This document shows positions 8,112 to 16,936 of a DNA stretch of 64,000 bases, piece after piece. The notes beneath the pieces are model-generated. The model was not told where the DNA came from. It ran no database searches and saw only the letters and a program-made list of their open reading frames with translations. Within the stretch, counting starts at the first letter, position 1. The number at the start of each line of letters is the position of its first letter. A program made the position numbers and the translations under genes. The stretch spans positions 3,831,324 through 3,895,323 of the forward strand of contig NZ_JAHCDI010000004.1 in assembly GCF_019697375.1 (NCBI RefSeq), read 5' to 3'. Source of the stretch: Micromonospora tarapacensis (lineage in GTDB: Bacteria > Actinomycetota > Actinomycetes > Mycobacteriales > Micromonosporaceae).

Positions 8112-8535
8112 GGCCGGCCCCTACCTGGACTCGGGGTGTGAGTGCGGTGGGCTTGCCGACATGCCGGCAAGCCCACCGCCGTCGGCCAGCGGCGGGGAGC
8201 AGACCGTCGGCCACCCGTCCACGCAGCCCTGATGGCGGTACGCGAGCGAGGAATCACCCGTGCGGTCGACGGAGTGCCCGGCGCGAGCACTTGCCGATGC
8301 GTCGGGTCGCATTCCGGCCTGCCGCCGTGAGGCACGTCCATCTGGATCTCCCTGACGTGAGATTGCCGCTGACCTGCCGGAGCGCTTGGGGAAGCGGCAT
8401 ACCGGCACGTCCAGCCTGGTCCGGGGAGGCGGGTAGACGGAATGTCCGAGCGGTGCACTGGCGGTGCACCCGCCGTCACCCCACGTGCCGGTACGATCAT
8501 CAGGCCGAGGACTGTCCGTTTCGGAAGGACGTGCG
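8112..8535. promoter_or_regulatory. Divergent promoter region between the RiPP operon and the XRE regulator
   Basis: This 424-base gap separates two divergent operons and has no credible gene. It carries a 15-bp perfect inverted repeat near the minus-strand operon (8144-8179), a direct repeat of GCGGTGCAC at 8450-8458 and 8461-8469 (11-base phasing), and a TACGAT hexamer at 8492-8497 that could be the -10 of the XRE gene. The direct repeat is a candidate autoregulatory site for the XRE protein. Confidence 0.5.
8144..8179. repeat. 15-bp perfect inverted repeat, 6-nt loop
   Basis: GCGGTGGGCTTGCCG (8144-8158) pairs perfectly with CGGCAAGCCCACCGC (8165-8179) around the loop ACATGC. It sits 33 bases upstream of the first RiPP-operon start codon. 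There is no T-run on either strand, so it is more likely an operator or leader hairpin than an intrinsic terminator. Confidence 0.75.
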
Positions 8536-9873
8536 ATGGCTCCGGTGACGACCTGGACCGGCCGGGAGGCGAATGCGCTGCGCAACGCGCTCCGGATGAG
8601 CGTGACCGCCTTCGCCGAACACCTGGGCGCGGCCCGACGGACGGTGGCCAAGTGGAGCAGCCAGGGCGGCAAGGTTCTTCCGCGCGCCGACATGCAGGCT
8701 GCGCTGGACACCGTGCTGGCCCGAGCCACACCCGACGCGCGGGAACGCTTCGAGGCCCTGCTGGGGCCGGGCACCGGCGGTGCAACCGTGGGCACCAGGC
8801 TGCCGGATGCCGGCGTGGATACGGATACTGGCGGTGACGGACAAGGCGACTCGGGCTCGGATGGTGACGTGCGACGAAGAGATCTGCTACGCGGGGCGAC
8901 GATCGGCGTCGCCGCTCTGCCGAATGTCGCGCCCCTCCTCGACGCGCTCGTCTCGCCACGCCATTCGAACGCGGTGGCGCTGTCCGCTCAGCAGTTTTCC
9001 CGCGCCGTGGCCGCTGCGAAGATCGACTACCAGGCATGCCGGTACGAACTCGTTCTCGACCAGCTCGTAACGCTGCTGCCGGCACTCGAGCCCGCCAGGA
9101 CCGGTGCGCAGGGCGAGCAGAGAACGCGAATCGAAGTCCTGGCTGCGGACCTGTACCACGTCGTCGGCAGCGTCCTGCTCAAGGTGGGCGACCGAGGGTT
9201 GGCCCTGGTCGCGGCCGAGCGCAGCACCCGAGCCGCTGCGGCGAGTGAGGATCCGGTGGCGCTCGCCACGAGTGCTCGGATCATGACCCACGCTCTGCTG
9301 AGCAACGGCCACAACGAGCAGGCAGTGACCCTCGCCGGCAACGCAGCCGACGTACTCGATCGGGACACGCGCCTCGCGTCGGCTGACGCCGTGGCCGTCT
9401 ACGGCGCCCTCGTCCTTCGAGGGGCCGTCGCCGCCGCGCGCAGCGACGACCGTGACACGGCGCAATCGATGCTCGATGAGGCAGGCCGCGCCGCAGCCCG
9501 GCTCGGCTACGACGGCAACGACCGGTGGACCGGCTTCGGCGCCGCCAACGTCCTGCTCCACCGGGTCAACGTCGCCCTTACCCTCGGCGATGCCGGCACG
9601 GCCATCGGCATCGCGCGCACGGTACCGCTGGACAAGGTGACGCTCGCCGAGCGCAAAGCGTCCCTCTACGTGGATGTCGCCCGCGCCTACACCCAGTGGG
9701 GACGCTACGACCACGGCCTGACCGCGCTGCGCACCGCGTACGAGGTGGCACCCGAGGAGGTCCGCTGTCGCCCAGCCGTCCAACGCATCGCCACCGACCT
9801 CGCGACCCTTGCCAAGGGTTCCGCCCGCACCGCCGTCGTCGACTTCGCACGAGGGGCCGGGATCCGGCTGTGA
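8536..9873 (+). CDS. XRE-family transcriptional regulator with TPR-like C-terminal domain
   Basis: A regulator of 445 residues. The N-terminal helix-turn-helix (about residues 8-65; GREANALRNALRMSVTAFAEHLG, RRTVAKWSSQG) is followed by an acidic Asp/Gly linker, a RRRDLLRGATIGVAALP segment seen in this group, and a long alpha-helical TPR-like region (about 170-440). This architecture is typical of actinobacterial XRE regulators next to small-molecule or RiPP genes. ATG at 8536 has GGAAGGAC upstream; an ATG 24 codons earlier lacks a site. It overlaps the flavoprotein start by GTGA, so the two are coupled. It probably controls itself and possibly the divergent RiPP operon. Confidence 0.85.
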   Translation: MAPVTTWTGREANALRNALRMSVTAFAEHLGAARRTVAKWSSQGGKVLPRADMQAALDTVLARATPDARERFEALLGPGTGGATVGTRLPDAGVDTDTGGDGQGDSGSDGDVRRRDLLRGATIGVAALPNVAPLLDALVSPRHSNAVALSAQQFSRAVAAAKIDYQACRYELVLDQLVTLLPALEPARTGAQGEQRTRIEVLAADLYHVVGSVLLKVGDRGLALVAAERSTRAAAASEDPVALATSARIMTHALLSNGHNEQAVTLAGNAADVLDRDTRLASADAVAVYGALVLRGAVAAARSDDRDTAQSMLDEAGRAAARLGYDGNDRWTGFGAANVLLHRVNVALTLGDAGTAIGIARTVPLDKVTLAERKASLYVDVARAYTQWGRYDHGLTALRTAYEVAPEEVRCRPAVQRIATDLATLAKGSARTAVVDFARGAGIRL

Positions 9874-10445
9874 GCGGCGGCCACCTGCAGATCGTCGTCT
9901 GCGCCGCTGGCCCCGCCGCCGACGTGACCCAGCTGATCAACACCGCGCAGAAGCACTCCTGGACAACAGCCGTCACCGCCACGCCCAACGGCATCGACTT
10001 CATCGACGTGCCGGCGATCGAGGAGTTGACCGGTGCTCCGGCGCGATCCAGCTACCGGCAAGCCCCCGGCGACCGCCGCTCGCTACCCGCCGCCGACGCC
10101 CTGGTCATTGCACCCGCGACATACAACTCGATCAACAAGATAGCCCTCGGCCTCGCCGACAACTACGCGATGACCTCAGTCGCCGAACTGATCGGACGGC
10201 AGGTACCGACCGTCATCGTCCCGTTCGTCAACGCCGCCCTCGCCGCCCGTTCGCCCTTCCGCCACGCCGTGGCAAGCCTTCGCGACGAAGGGATACACGT
10301 CCTGCTCGGCCCCGAAGACGGCTGGGAACCGCACCCGCCCGGCAGCGGCAAGGACCGGCAGTGCGCCTTCCCCTGGACGACTGCGTTCGAGGCAGCGACC
10401 CAACTTGCCAATGCGGATCGATCGGCCACCTCTGGCCACGGCTAG
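9870..10445 (+). CDS. Flavoprotein (PPC-decarboxylase/Dfp-like family)
   Basis: A 191-residue flavoprotein of the phosphopantothenoylcysteine-decarboxylase fold. It opens with LQIVVCAAGPAADV (Rossmann-like FMN pocket). ADALVIAPATYNSINKIALGLADNYA is the family's characteristic P-A-T/N-x-x-N substrate region, and PTVIVPFVNAAL follows. It is too short for the fused CoaBC enzyme. GTG at 9870 overlaps the XRE stop, as in the many XRE-flavoprotein gene pairs of actinobacteria. Its substrate is unknown; an oxidative decarboxylation, as in EpiD-type flavoproteins of peptide biosynthesis, is possible but unproven. A fragment of a related gene remains at 4816-4870. Confidence 0.8.
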   Translation: MSGGHLQIVVCAAGPAADVTQLINTAQKHSWTTAVTATPNGIDFIDVPAIEELTGAPARSSYRQAPGDRRSLPAADALVIAPATYNSINKIALGLADNYAMTSVAELIGRQVPTVIVPFVNAALAARSPFRHAVASLRDEGIHVLLGPEDGWEPHPPGSGKDRQCAFPWTTAFEAATQLANADRSATSGHG

Positions 10446-10572
10446 TCGCAATCACGCCAGGCCCGGACCTGACCCAGGCGTCCATGGGCATCGCACCGGT
10501 CCCACCGACGCCAATCCGGGTCCAACGGCTCCCGAGCACCCACCGAGCCACCACCCGCCACCGCCGTACGCG

Positions 10573-10614
10573 AAAAAGGCCCCGACCGGCAGAGTTCTAC
10601 CAGGTCAGGGCCTT
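10573..10614 (-). terminator. Intrinsic terminator of tRNA-Lys
   Basis: On the minus strand, AAGGCCCTGACC pairs with GGTCGGGGCCTT (one mismatch) around a 15-19-base loop, followed directly by a run of T. It lies just beyond the 3' end of the tRNA. Confidence 0.7.
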
Positions 10615-10620
10615 GCTCGG

Positions 10621-10696
10621 TGGTGCGCCGCCAGGGACTCGAACCCCGAACCCGCGGATTAAGAGTCCGCTGCTCTGCCAGTTGAGCTAGCGGCGC
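10621..10696 (-). tRNA. tRNA-Lys (anticodon CTT)
   Basis: A complete 76-base cloverleaf with encoded CCA. The acceptor GCGCCGC pairs with GCGGCGC, the anticodon loop is CTCTTAA with anticodon CTT, and the T-loop is TTCGAGT. A T-tailed hairpin lies immediately downstream. Confidence 0.96.
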
Positions 10697-10882
10697 TCGT
10701 CGGCAACGGAGAGAACACTAGCATGCACTCTGAACCGGGTTCCAATCCGTTCCCCGGCTCCTCCCTTCGGTCGAGCTCTCCGGACATTTGGCGAGAAGCC
10801 CTCGCAAAGGGTGGGACGGGGTGATGCCCGGATGCAGCGGTGCGGCACGATGTCGGCCAGGTGCGCTAGGACAGGGGTGGGG

Positions 10883-12136
10883 ATGGTTAGGTTCGCGCGG
10901 GCCGGGGCGTTGGTTGGTGCCCTGGGCCTGATGGCGTCGCTGGCGTTGTCGGGCTGTGGTGAGGAGCGGCCGGTGCCCGAGTTCGTGCCGGGGGCGACAT
11001 CCGGGGCGACCGGCACGGCGACGCCGGTGGCACCGGCGACAGCGAGCGGGCCGCCGCTGGCGCTGAGTCCGGCCGACGGGGCCAAGAACCGGCCGGTCAG
11101 CGTCGAGATCGCCGCCGAGTTGCCGGGCGGCGGCGAGGTGTCGCGGGTCACGCTGAAGACCAAGGACGGCAAGAAGGTCGAGGGGAAGCTGCGTACGGAC
11201 GGTTCCTCGTGGGTTCCGTCGGCGCCGCTGAAATGGTCCACCCGCTACATTGCCACGGTGACCGCGAGCCGGCCGGACGGCTCGGTCAGCGAGGGCACCA
11301 GCACGTTCACCACGATGGCGAAGCCGGGGTCGATGATCACCTCGGGGTTGTACCTGTTCGACGACCGGACGTACGGGGTGGCGATGCCGGTGGTGGCGGA
11401 GTTCCACCCGGGCATTCCGGAGAAGGACCGGGCCGCGGTGCAGAAGCGGATGTTCGTGCAGACCGATCCGCCGCAGCCGGGCGCCTGGCACTGGGTGGGC
11501 AACGGCACCCAGGCGTACTACCGGGCGCCGGAGTACTGGAAGCCGGGCACCAGGCTTTCCGTACGCATCGCGCTGGCCGGGGTTCCGCTGAGCAACGGGC
11601 GGTACGGCAACGTCGACCGCAACGCCACCGCGAAGATCGGCTCCGCCTTCGAGATGAAGGTGACCAACTCCGACAAGCAGATGCGGGTGTACGAGAACGG
11701 GCAGTTGGTCCGCACCGTGCCGGTGAGCCTGGGCAAGAAGAAGACGCCCTCGTCCAGCGGCACGCTGGTGGTGATGGAGAAGAAGGAGTCGACGGTCTTC
11801 GACACGATGGACGATCCCGACCCGGAGAACCGGTACGTCACCGACATCGACTTCGCGCAGCGGCTGACCTGGGGCGGCGAGTACATCCACGCCGCACCCT
11901 GGTCAGAGAACGTCCAGGGGCGGCAGAATGTCTCCCACGGCTGCGTGAACGTCTCCATGGCGAACGCCCGCTGGCTCTTCCAGCGTACGAAGATCGGTGA
12001 TCCGATCACCGTCACCGGCACCGAGCGCAAGTTGGCGCCCGGTAACGGCTGGACGGCGTGGAACCTGAGCTGGTCGGATTTCGTCAAGGGCAGCGCGCTG
12101 CCGGTTCCGGAAGGTGGTGCCGGTCCGTCCGTGTGA
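10883..12136 (+). CDS. L,D-transpeptidase lipoprotein (Ldt, Ig-like plus YkuD domains)
   Basis: A 417-residue peptidoglycan cross-linking enzyme that makes 3->3 links between peptide stems outside the membrane. The signal peptide ends in a lipobox (ALSGC, Cys near residue 25), followed by a Pro/Thr-rich tether, two beta-sandwich Ig-like domains (about 55-255) and a YkuD catalytic domain. HAAPW and SHGCVNVS form the HxxxxSHGC-type active site, with the catalytic Cys near residue 354. The order matches mycobacterial LdtMt2. I chose ATG at 10883 because AGGGGTGGGG precedes it; an ATG at 10811 would put 24 extra residues before the signal. A paralog follows 124 bases downstream. Confidence 0.9.
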   Translation: MVRFARAGALVGALGLMASLALSGCGEERPVPEFVPGATSGATGTATPVAPATASGPPLALSPADGAKNRPVSVEIAAELPGGGEVSRVTLKTKDGKKVEGKLRTDGSSWVPSAPLKWSTRYIATVTASRPDGSVSEGTSTFTTMAKPGSMITSGLYLFDDRTYGVAMPVVAEFHPGIPEKDRAAVQKRMFVQTDPPQPGAWHWVGNGTQAYYRAPEYWKPGTRLSVRIALAGVPLSNGRYGNVDRNATAKIGSAFEMKVTNSDKQMRVYENGQLVRTVPVSLGKKKTPSSSGTLVVMEKKESTVFDTMDDPDPENRYVTDIDFAQRLTWGGEYIHAAPWSENVQGRQNVSHGCVNVSMANARWLFQRTKIGDPITVTGTERKLAPGNGWTAWNLSWSDFVKGSALPVPEGGAGPSV

Positions 12137-12260
12137 CCGGCAAGATATGTCACTATCCGGACATCCCGCTCCACGTGTTTCGGTTCACCTTCCGCAACGG
12201 GTACGTGTTCCTGTGCGTCTGTGAAGTGGACGGGCAGCGGACCACGACTGTGAGGACACC

Positions 12261-13520
12261 ATGCGAGTTCGGGACCAGCGCAACCGGCGGCGGGAGGTGC
12301 TCGCCGCGGGAATGCTCGCCGTGGCCCTGGCGCTGACCTCCGCCTGCACGGGCGGCAAGGGCAGCGACGACGGGCCGGGCTGGCAGGACGGCGCCGAGCA
12401 GCCGGCCGCGAAGGCGTCGGTCAGCATCAGCGAGCCGGCCGCCGACGCGAAGGACGTTCCGGCCGCCACGGCGATCACCTTCGCCGCCGAGGAGGCCGAG
12501 GACACCACCGTGGAGCTGACCGACGCCGACGGTGCGGCGGTCGAGGGCAGTCTCGCCGCCGATGGCACGAGTTGGCTGCCGGCGCAGGCGTTGACGTACG
12601 GCGGTTCCTACACCGCCACGGTCACCGCGACCGGCGACGACGGGCTCCCGGTGACCGCGACCAGCGCTTTCACCGTGATGGCGAAGCCGGACAAGCAGGT
12701 GCGGATCAGCAGCTTCCTCGGCGACGACCAGACCGTCGGGGTGGCCATGCCACTGATCGTGAAGTTCGGCCGGGCCATTCCCGAGCAGTACCGGGCCGAC
12801 CTGCAGCGCCGGATGACGGTGACCTCGACGCCGGCCCAGGAGGGCAGCTGGCACTGGGTCAGCCCCACCGAGGTCCGTTACCGGCCGAAGGAGTACTGGC
12901 AGGCGGGCAGCGAGGTGTCGTACCGGGTGCAGGCGGGCGGGCTGCCGCTGGGCGACGGCTGGTACGGCCGGGCCGACCTGACCGTCGACATCGCCATCGG
13001 GCCGAAGCTGGTCATGACGGTGGACAACAAGACCAAGCGGATGACCGTCACCCGGGACGGCAAGAAGATCAAGACGATCCTGGTGAGCCTGGGCAAGAAG
13101 AGCACCCCGTCCTCCAGCGGCACCATGGTGGTGATGGAGAAGCTGCGCAAGACGGTCTTCGACACGTACGACGAGTTGGGCCCCGAGGACGGGTACCGGA
13201 CGAAGATCGACTATGCCCAGCGGTTGACCTGGGGTGGCGAGTTCATCCACGCCGCGCCCTGGTCGGAGGGGCAGCAGGGCACCACCAACGTCTCGCACGG
13301 CTGTGTGAACGTCTCGATGGCCAACGGCGCCTGGTTGTTCGACAACACGAAGGTCGGCGACCCGATCGTCGTCAAGGGCACCGAGCGCAAGCTGCAACTC
13401 GGCAACGGCTGGACCGACTGGAACGTCAGCTGGGACGAGTACGTCAAGGGCAGCGCCCTGCCGTACGAGCCGGCGGCGGCCGACCCGGACGTCTCGCCGA
13501 GCGAGACACCCACCGCCTGA
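12261..13520 (+). CDS. L,D-transpeptidase lipoprotein, second copy
   Basis: A paralog of the preceding gene, 419 residues. The lipobox is LTSAC (Cys near residue 30), then an Asp/Gly-rich tether, two Ig-like domains, and the YkuD domain with WGGEFIHAAPW and SHGCVNVSMANG (catalytic Cys near 348). Sequence identity to the first copy is high through the catalytic domain and low in the N-terminal 100 residues, so the pair probably arose by tandem duplication and then diverged in the tether and first Ig domain. GAGG lies seven bases before the ATG. It has its own 124-base upstream region, so regulation may differ from the first copy. A strong hairpin follows the stop. Confidence 0.9.
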   Translation: MRVRDQRNRRREVLAAGMLAVALALTSACTGGKGSDDGPGWQDGAEQPAAKASVSISEPAADAKDVPAATAITFAAEEAEDTTVELTDADGAAVEGSLAADGTSWLPAQALTYGGSYTATVTATGDDGLPVTATSAFTVMAKPDKQVRISSFLGDDQTVGVAMPLIVKFGRAIPEQYRADLQRRMTVTSTPAQEGSWHWVSPTEVRYRPKEYWQAGSEVSYRVQAGGLPLGDGWYGRADLTVDIAIGPKLVMTVDNKTKRMTVTRDGKKIKTILVSLGKKSTPSSSGTMVVMEKLRKTVFDTYDELGPEDGYRTKIDYAQRLTWGGEFIHAAPWSEGQQGTTNVSHGCVNVSMANGAWLFDNTKVGDPIVVKGTERKLQLGNGWTDWNVSWDEYVKGSALPYEPAAADPDVSPSETPTA

Positions 13521-13575
13521 ACCGTCACGCGGTGGCCGCTGCGCCCGCAGGGGCCACCGCCGCGCTCCGGTAACG

Positions 13576-13607
13576 GATCAGGCCCCGTCCTGGGACGGGG
13601 CCTGATC
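13576..13607. terminator. Bidirectional hairpin terminator
   Basis: A 15-bp perfect stem (GATCAGGCCCCGTCC / GGACGGGGCCTGATC) with a minimal loop lies between the second transpeptidase gene (+) and tRNA-His (-). There is no clear T-run, as is common in high-GC actinobacteria. Confidence 0.7.
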
Positions 13608-13609
13608 GT

Positions 13610-13686
13610 TGGGGTGACTGATGGGAATTGAACCCACGACAACCGGGACCACAACCCGGTGCTCTGCCAACTGAGCTACAGCCACC
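13610..13686 (-). tRNA. tRNA-His (anticodon GTG)
   Basis: A complete cloverleaf with the extra 5' G-1 opposite C73 that is diagnostic of tRNA-His, acceptor GTGGCTG/CAGTCAC (one G-T pair), anticodon GTG in the loop TTGTGGT, T-loop TTCAATT and encoded CCA. Confidence 0.96.
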
Positions 13687-13799
13687 ATGCCGCCTCGCCC
13701 GGTCGAATGCCCGGGGCGGGTGCGGAGAAATCATACCCCCACCACGGCCGACCACGTCCATCGGGTTCCGGTGAACGCCGACCGGCGGTCGAACGCCGC

Positions 13800-14390
13800 T
13801 CAGAGCTCGGCGGCGATCGCCTTGGCGCTCTCCACGTCCGGGCCGGGCAGCGGCACGAAGATGGCGCGTCGGTAGTACTCCAACTCGCGGATGCTCTCCC
13901 GGATGTCCGCCAGGGCCCGGTGTGCCAGACCCTTCTGCGGCTGGCCGAAGTACACGCGGGGATACCAGCGCCGGCACAGCTCCTTGATCGAGGACACGTC
14001 GATCATGCGGTAGTGCAGGTGGGCGTCGAGGCGCGGCATGTCCCGGGCGATGAACCCGCGGTCGGTCGCGATCGAGTTGCCGCAGAGTGGGGCGGTGCGT
14101 GGATCCTTGACGTGCCGGGTGACGTAGTCGAGCACCCGTTCCTCGGCCTCGGCCAGGGTGATCGTGGAGCGGCGCACCTCGTCGGTCAGCCCCGACTTGC
14201 GGTGCATCGTCCGGACGATCTCCGGCATCGCGTCCAGCGCCGCGTCGTCGGCGTGGATCACCACGTCGACGCCGTCACCGAGCACGTTGAGATCGGGGTC
14301 GGTGACCAGTGCCGCGACCTCGATGAGCCGGTCGCCGCCGAGGTCGAGCCCGGTCATCTCACAGTCGATCCAGACGAGAAGATCAGCCAC
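13800..14390 (-). CDS. orn: Oligoribonuclease
   Basis: A 196-residue 3'->5' exonuclease of the DEDDh family that degrades 2-5-nt RNAs, including pGpG from c-di-GMP turnover, to mononucleotides in the cytoplasm. Catalytic residues are visible in [12 protein letters not shown] (D, E), [16 protein letters not shown] (D) and [14 protein letters not shown] (H, D). Length and ends match the family exactly. It lies between tRNA-His (same strand, 114 bases downstream) and a divergent GT87 gene, as a single transcription unit. Confidence 0.95.
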   Translation of the reverse strand: MADLLVWIDCEMTGLDLGGDRLIEVAALVTDPDLNVLGDGVDVVIHADDAALDAMPEIVRTMHRKSGLTDEVRRSTITLAEAEERVLDYVTRHVKDPRTAPLCGNSIATDRGFIARDMPRLDAHLHYRMIDVSSIKELCRRWYPRVYFGQPQKGLAHRALADIRESIRELEYYRRAIFVPLPGPDVESAKAIAAEL

Positions 14391-14463
14391 CGGGTCAGCC
14401 TACGCGCAGCCCATGCCCCGTGGCTGCGCGCCGTCGGCCGCACCGACCGCTAGGGTCTTTCCC

Positions 14464-15759
14464 GTGCCCGCGGAACCTGCCACACCGTCCAGCGTCGACC
14501 TCGACGACCCTGCTGGCCGCACGGCTCGCCGGATCATGGGTCTGCTGGCGCTGGCGGCGGTGCTTCCGGCGCTCTACCTTCCGGGGACCATCCACAACTT
14601 CTTCGACCTGAAGATCTACATGTCGGCGATGGACTGGTGGGCCGCCGGCAATCCGCTCTACGACTACGTGCAGCCCGACCGGGTGCAGGGTGAGCTGTAC
14701 TTCACCTATCCCCCGTTCGCCGCCCTGTTGTTGTTGCCGTTCGCCGAGCTGAAGCTGGGCGCCACCGTGGCGATCTTCACCGGCCTGACCCTGCTCGGCG
14801 TGGTGATCACCACGAAATGGCTGCTCGACCCGGTGATCCGCCGGCACCACCTGCCGCACCTGTTCACCCTCGCGGTGGGGGTGCTGCTCGTGCTCGCGGT
14901 GGAGAGCACCCGGGAGACGATCACCTTCGGGCAGATCAACATGCTGCTGGTGGTGCTGATCCTGGCCGATCTGCTGTTCGCCGTACCCCGGGACAGCCGC
15001 TGGGCCGGGGTGGGCGTCGGGTTGGCGGCGGCGCTCAAGTTGTTCCCCGCCATCTTCGTGATCTACCTGCTGGCCACCCGGCGGTGGCGGGCGGTGGTGG
15101 TGGCCGGCGCGACCGCCGCCGGGGCGACCCTGCTCGCCGCGGCGGTCGCGCCCGCGGACTCGTGGCGGTTCTGGACGCACGAGTTGTGGGCCACCGACCG
15201 GGTCGGCCGCACCGACTACACCGGCAACCAGTCGCTGTTCGGCCTGCTGAGCCGGCTCACCGCGCCGGAGGAGCCGAGCCGGCTGGTCTGGCTGCCGCTG
15301 GTCGCGGCGGTCGTCGGGTACGGGCTGTGGCGGGCGGTGCGGGCGTCGCAGGCCGGGGACGCGCTCACCGGCCTGACGTTGACCGGGCTGGTCGCGGCAC
15401 TGATCAGCCCGATCACCTGGACACACCACATCTACTGGTTCATCCCGGCGGTGGTGATCCTGGCGGACGCGGCGCTGAGCACCGATCCGCGCACCCTCGC
15501 GGGGGCACGGCGGCGCCGCCGGCTGGGGGCGTCCGCCGTCGGCCTTTCGGCGATCATCGTGTACGGCGTGGTGTCCTTCTACGACTTCGGTGTCGCCCCG
15601 GAACCGACAAGCACCCCCTGGGAGTTCCTGCTCCGCAACGTGTACGTGCTGCTCTGCCTGGTGCTGCTGGCCTTCCTGCCGGTGCGTGACCAGGCCGACG
15701 CACCTCGGAATCGTCGGGTAAAGACGGACACTCTTCCCGAGACGCCCATCAGCCGGTAA
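14464..15759 (+). CDS. GT87-family membrane glycosyltransferase (polyprenol-phosphate-mannose type)
   Basis: A 431-residue integral membrane protein with about 10-11 hydrophobic segments, assigned to the GT87/DUF2029 family, whose mycobacterial members are alpha-mannosyltransferases using polyprenyl-phosphomannose. FDLKIYMSAMDWWAAGNPLYDY at the first outside loop contains the acidic residues expected for GT-C catalysis, and YFTYPPFAALLLLPF, GQINMLLVVLIL, KLFPAIFVIYLL and ISPITWTHHIYW are family-typical. GTG at 14464 has AGGG nearby; the frame is open further upstream but lies over the orn promoter. A likely product is a mannosylated lipoglycan; the acceptor cannot be read from sequence. Confidence 0.82.
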   Translation: MPAEPATPSSVDLDDPAGRTARRIMGLLALAAVLPALYLPGTIHNFFDLKIYMSAMDWWAAGNPLYDYVQPDRVQGELYFTYPPFAALLLLPFAELKLGATVAIFTGLTLLGVVITTKWLLDPVIRRHHLPHLFTLAVGVLLVLAVESTRETITFGQINMLLVVLILADLLFAVPRDSRWAGVGVGLAAALKLFPAIFVIYLLATRRWRAVVVAGATAAGATLLAAAVAPADSWRFWTHELWATDRVGRTDYTGNQSLFGLLSRLTAPEEPSRLVWLPLVAAVVGYGLWRAVRASQAGDALTGLTLTGLVAALISPITWTHHIYWFIPAVVILADAALSTDPRTLAGARRRRRLGASAVGLSAIIVYGVVSFYDFGVAPEPTSTPWEFLLRNVYVLLCLVLLAFLPVRDQADAPRNRRVKTDTLPETPISR

Positions 15760-15812
15760 TCTGCCCCTAAGGGGCACTACTTCCCCCACGGTCACCGATT
15801 TCCCCCGGTGAA

Positions 15813-15849
15813 GGGCGGCCCTCCGTGTCGGCAGCACGGAGGGCCGCCC
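15813..15849. terminator. Bidirectional hairpin terminator
   Basis: A 15-bp perfect stem (GGGCGGCCCTCCGTG / CACGGAGGGCCGCCC) with a 7-base loop lies between the convergent GT87 gene and the minus-strand membrane protein gene. Confidence 0.75.
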
Positions 15850-15883
15850 CACCCGCCGGTCGGACTGCCCCCACCGGCTGATC

Positions 15884-16795
15884 TCAGCCGGGCGGTGCGG
15901 GTGGGCGTAGCGGGTGGTGCGGGGCGGGGAGATCGGCGAGGGTCTGCGGGCGCGGCACCGGGCCGATCGCCGCCCTGGCGGCGGGCATCGCACCGGCCAC
16001 GGAGACGAGCTGGCGTTCGGCCAGCGGCCGGGGACCGGGCGGTGGCGGAGCGCCCAGGCCGGTGAGCGAGCTGACCCCGAGCCGCCCGGCCAGCAGCGGC
16101 ACCTGGTCCGGCTCGACCACGAAGACCACCTCCCGGGGCCGGACCGGGCGCAGCAACACCAACGCGGCGAGGATCATCAGCAGCGTGCCGCCGGCCAGCG
16201 AGCCCCAGGTGGCCGGGGTGATCCAGCCCGCCCGTAGTTCGGCGCGCAGGTCCAGGGTCAGCTCGGCCCCGCCGTCGGGCCGCATCAGCACCAGGCTCAG
16301 CCGCTGACCGGCCAGGTCCGCGGGGCTCCACTCGAGGGCACCGGTGCCGGCGCGCACCCAGAAGGTCTGTGCGGCGGGCCCCGCCGGAACGGTCGGCGGC
16401 GTGCCGTCGGCCGGGTCGACCTGCGCCACCCGGACCGGCAGCGGCCCCCGGGCCAGGGCCACCCGCTCGACCACCGCGTGTGGCGCCCCGGTCAGCCACC
16501 GGCGTGCCTCCTCGGCCGGGGCCAGCCCCACGAAGGCCGGCCCGTCGGGAGTGCGGGCCTCCAGCCGCAGCCGGGCCTGCCCGCCCCGGGCGAAGGGGAC
16601 CTCCTGCCGCACCAGCGCGTCGAGGTCGGTCACCACCACCGCGTGCCCCGGCGTCTGCACCGTCTCGAACCGGGCGGTGAACGCCCCGTCCGGGTCGGCG
16701 TGGTCGGTCAGCAGGCCGAGCGCGGCGGCGCCGAGCAGCGCCGTGGTGCCGATGGTCAGCAGCAGCATTCCGGTCAGCGCCCACACCAAACGCAT
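15884..16795 (-). CDS. Hypothetical two-helix membrane protein
   Basis: A 303-residue protein with an N-terminal membrane helix (about 5-30, WALTGMLLLTIGTTALLGAAALGLL), an extracytoplasmic beta-rich domain of about 170 residues, and a second helix (about 205-228, LAGGTLLMILAALVLL), then a cytoplasmic Pro-rich tail (GAPPPPGPRP). This is the layout of an actinobacterial family of unknown function. I see no catalytic motif. Both neighbours are separate transcription units: a terminator hairpin follows it and about 140 bases separate it from the YcnI gene. A role at the cell envelope is all that can be inferred. Confidence 0.65.
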   Translation of the reverse strand: MRLVWALTGMLLLTIGTTALLGAAALGLLTDHADPDGAFTARFETVQTPGHAVVVTDLDALVRQEVPFARGGQARLRLEARTPDGPAFVGLAPAEEARRWLTGAPHAVVERVALARGPLPVRVAQVDPADGTPPTVPAGPAAQTFWVRAGTGALEWSPADLAGQRLSLVLMRPDGGAELTLDLRAELRAGWITPATWGSLAGGTLLMILAALVLLRPVRPREVVFVVEPDQVPLLAGRLGVSSLTGLGAPPPPGPRPLAERQLVSVAGAMPAARAAIGPVPRPQTLADLPAPHHPLRPPAPPG

Positions 16796-16891
16796 CCGCC
16801 CTGTCCCCCTCCGTAGCCAGACACCCGGCCGACCTTACCCATGCCGACCGGCCGATCAGGGGATATCCACGGCACGGGCGTCGAAAGCGGA

Positions 16892-16921
16892 CGGACCCGC
16901 CGGGATCAGCCGGCGGGTCCG
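16892..16921 (-). terminator. Hairpin terminator downstream of the YcnI-like gene
   Basis: A 12-bp perfect stem CGGACCCGCCGG / CCGGCGGGTCCG with a 6-base loop lies 15 bases beyond the stop codon of the minus-strand copper operon. Confidence 0.7.
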
Positions 16922-16936
16922 CGACGAGGTGGCGAC

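Noticed and set aside
12153..13397. A 414-codon antisense frame over the second L,D-transpeptidase
   Set aside because: No domain, Arg/Ala/Gly/Val-rich shadow composition, and the plus-strand gene is intact.
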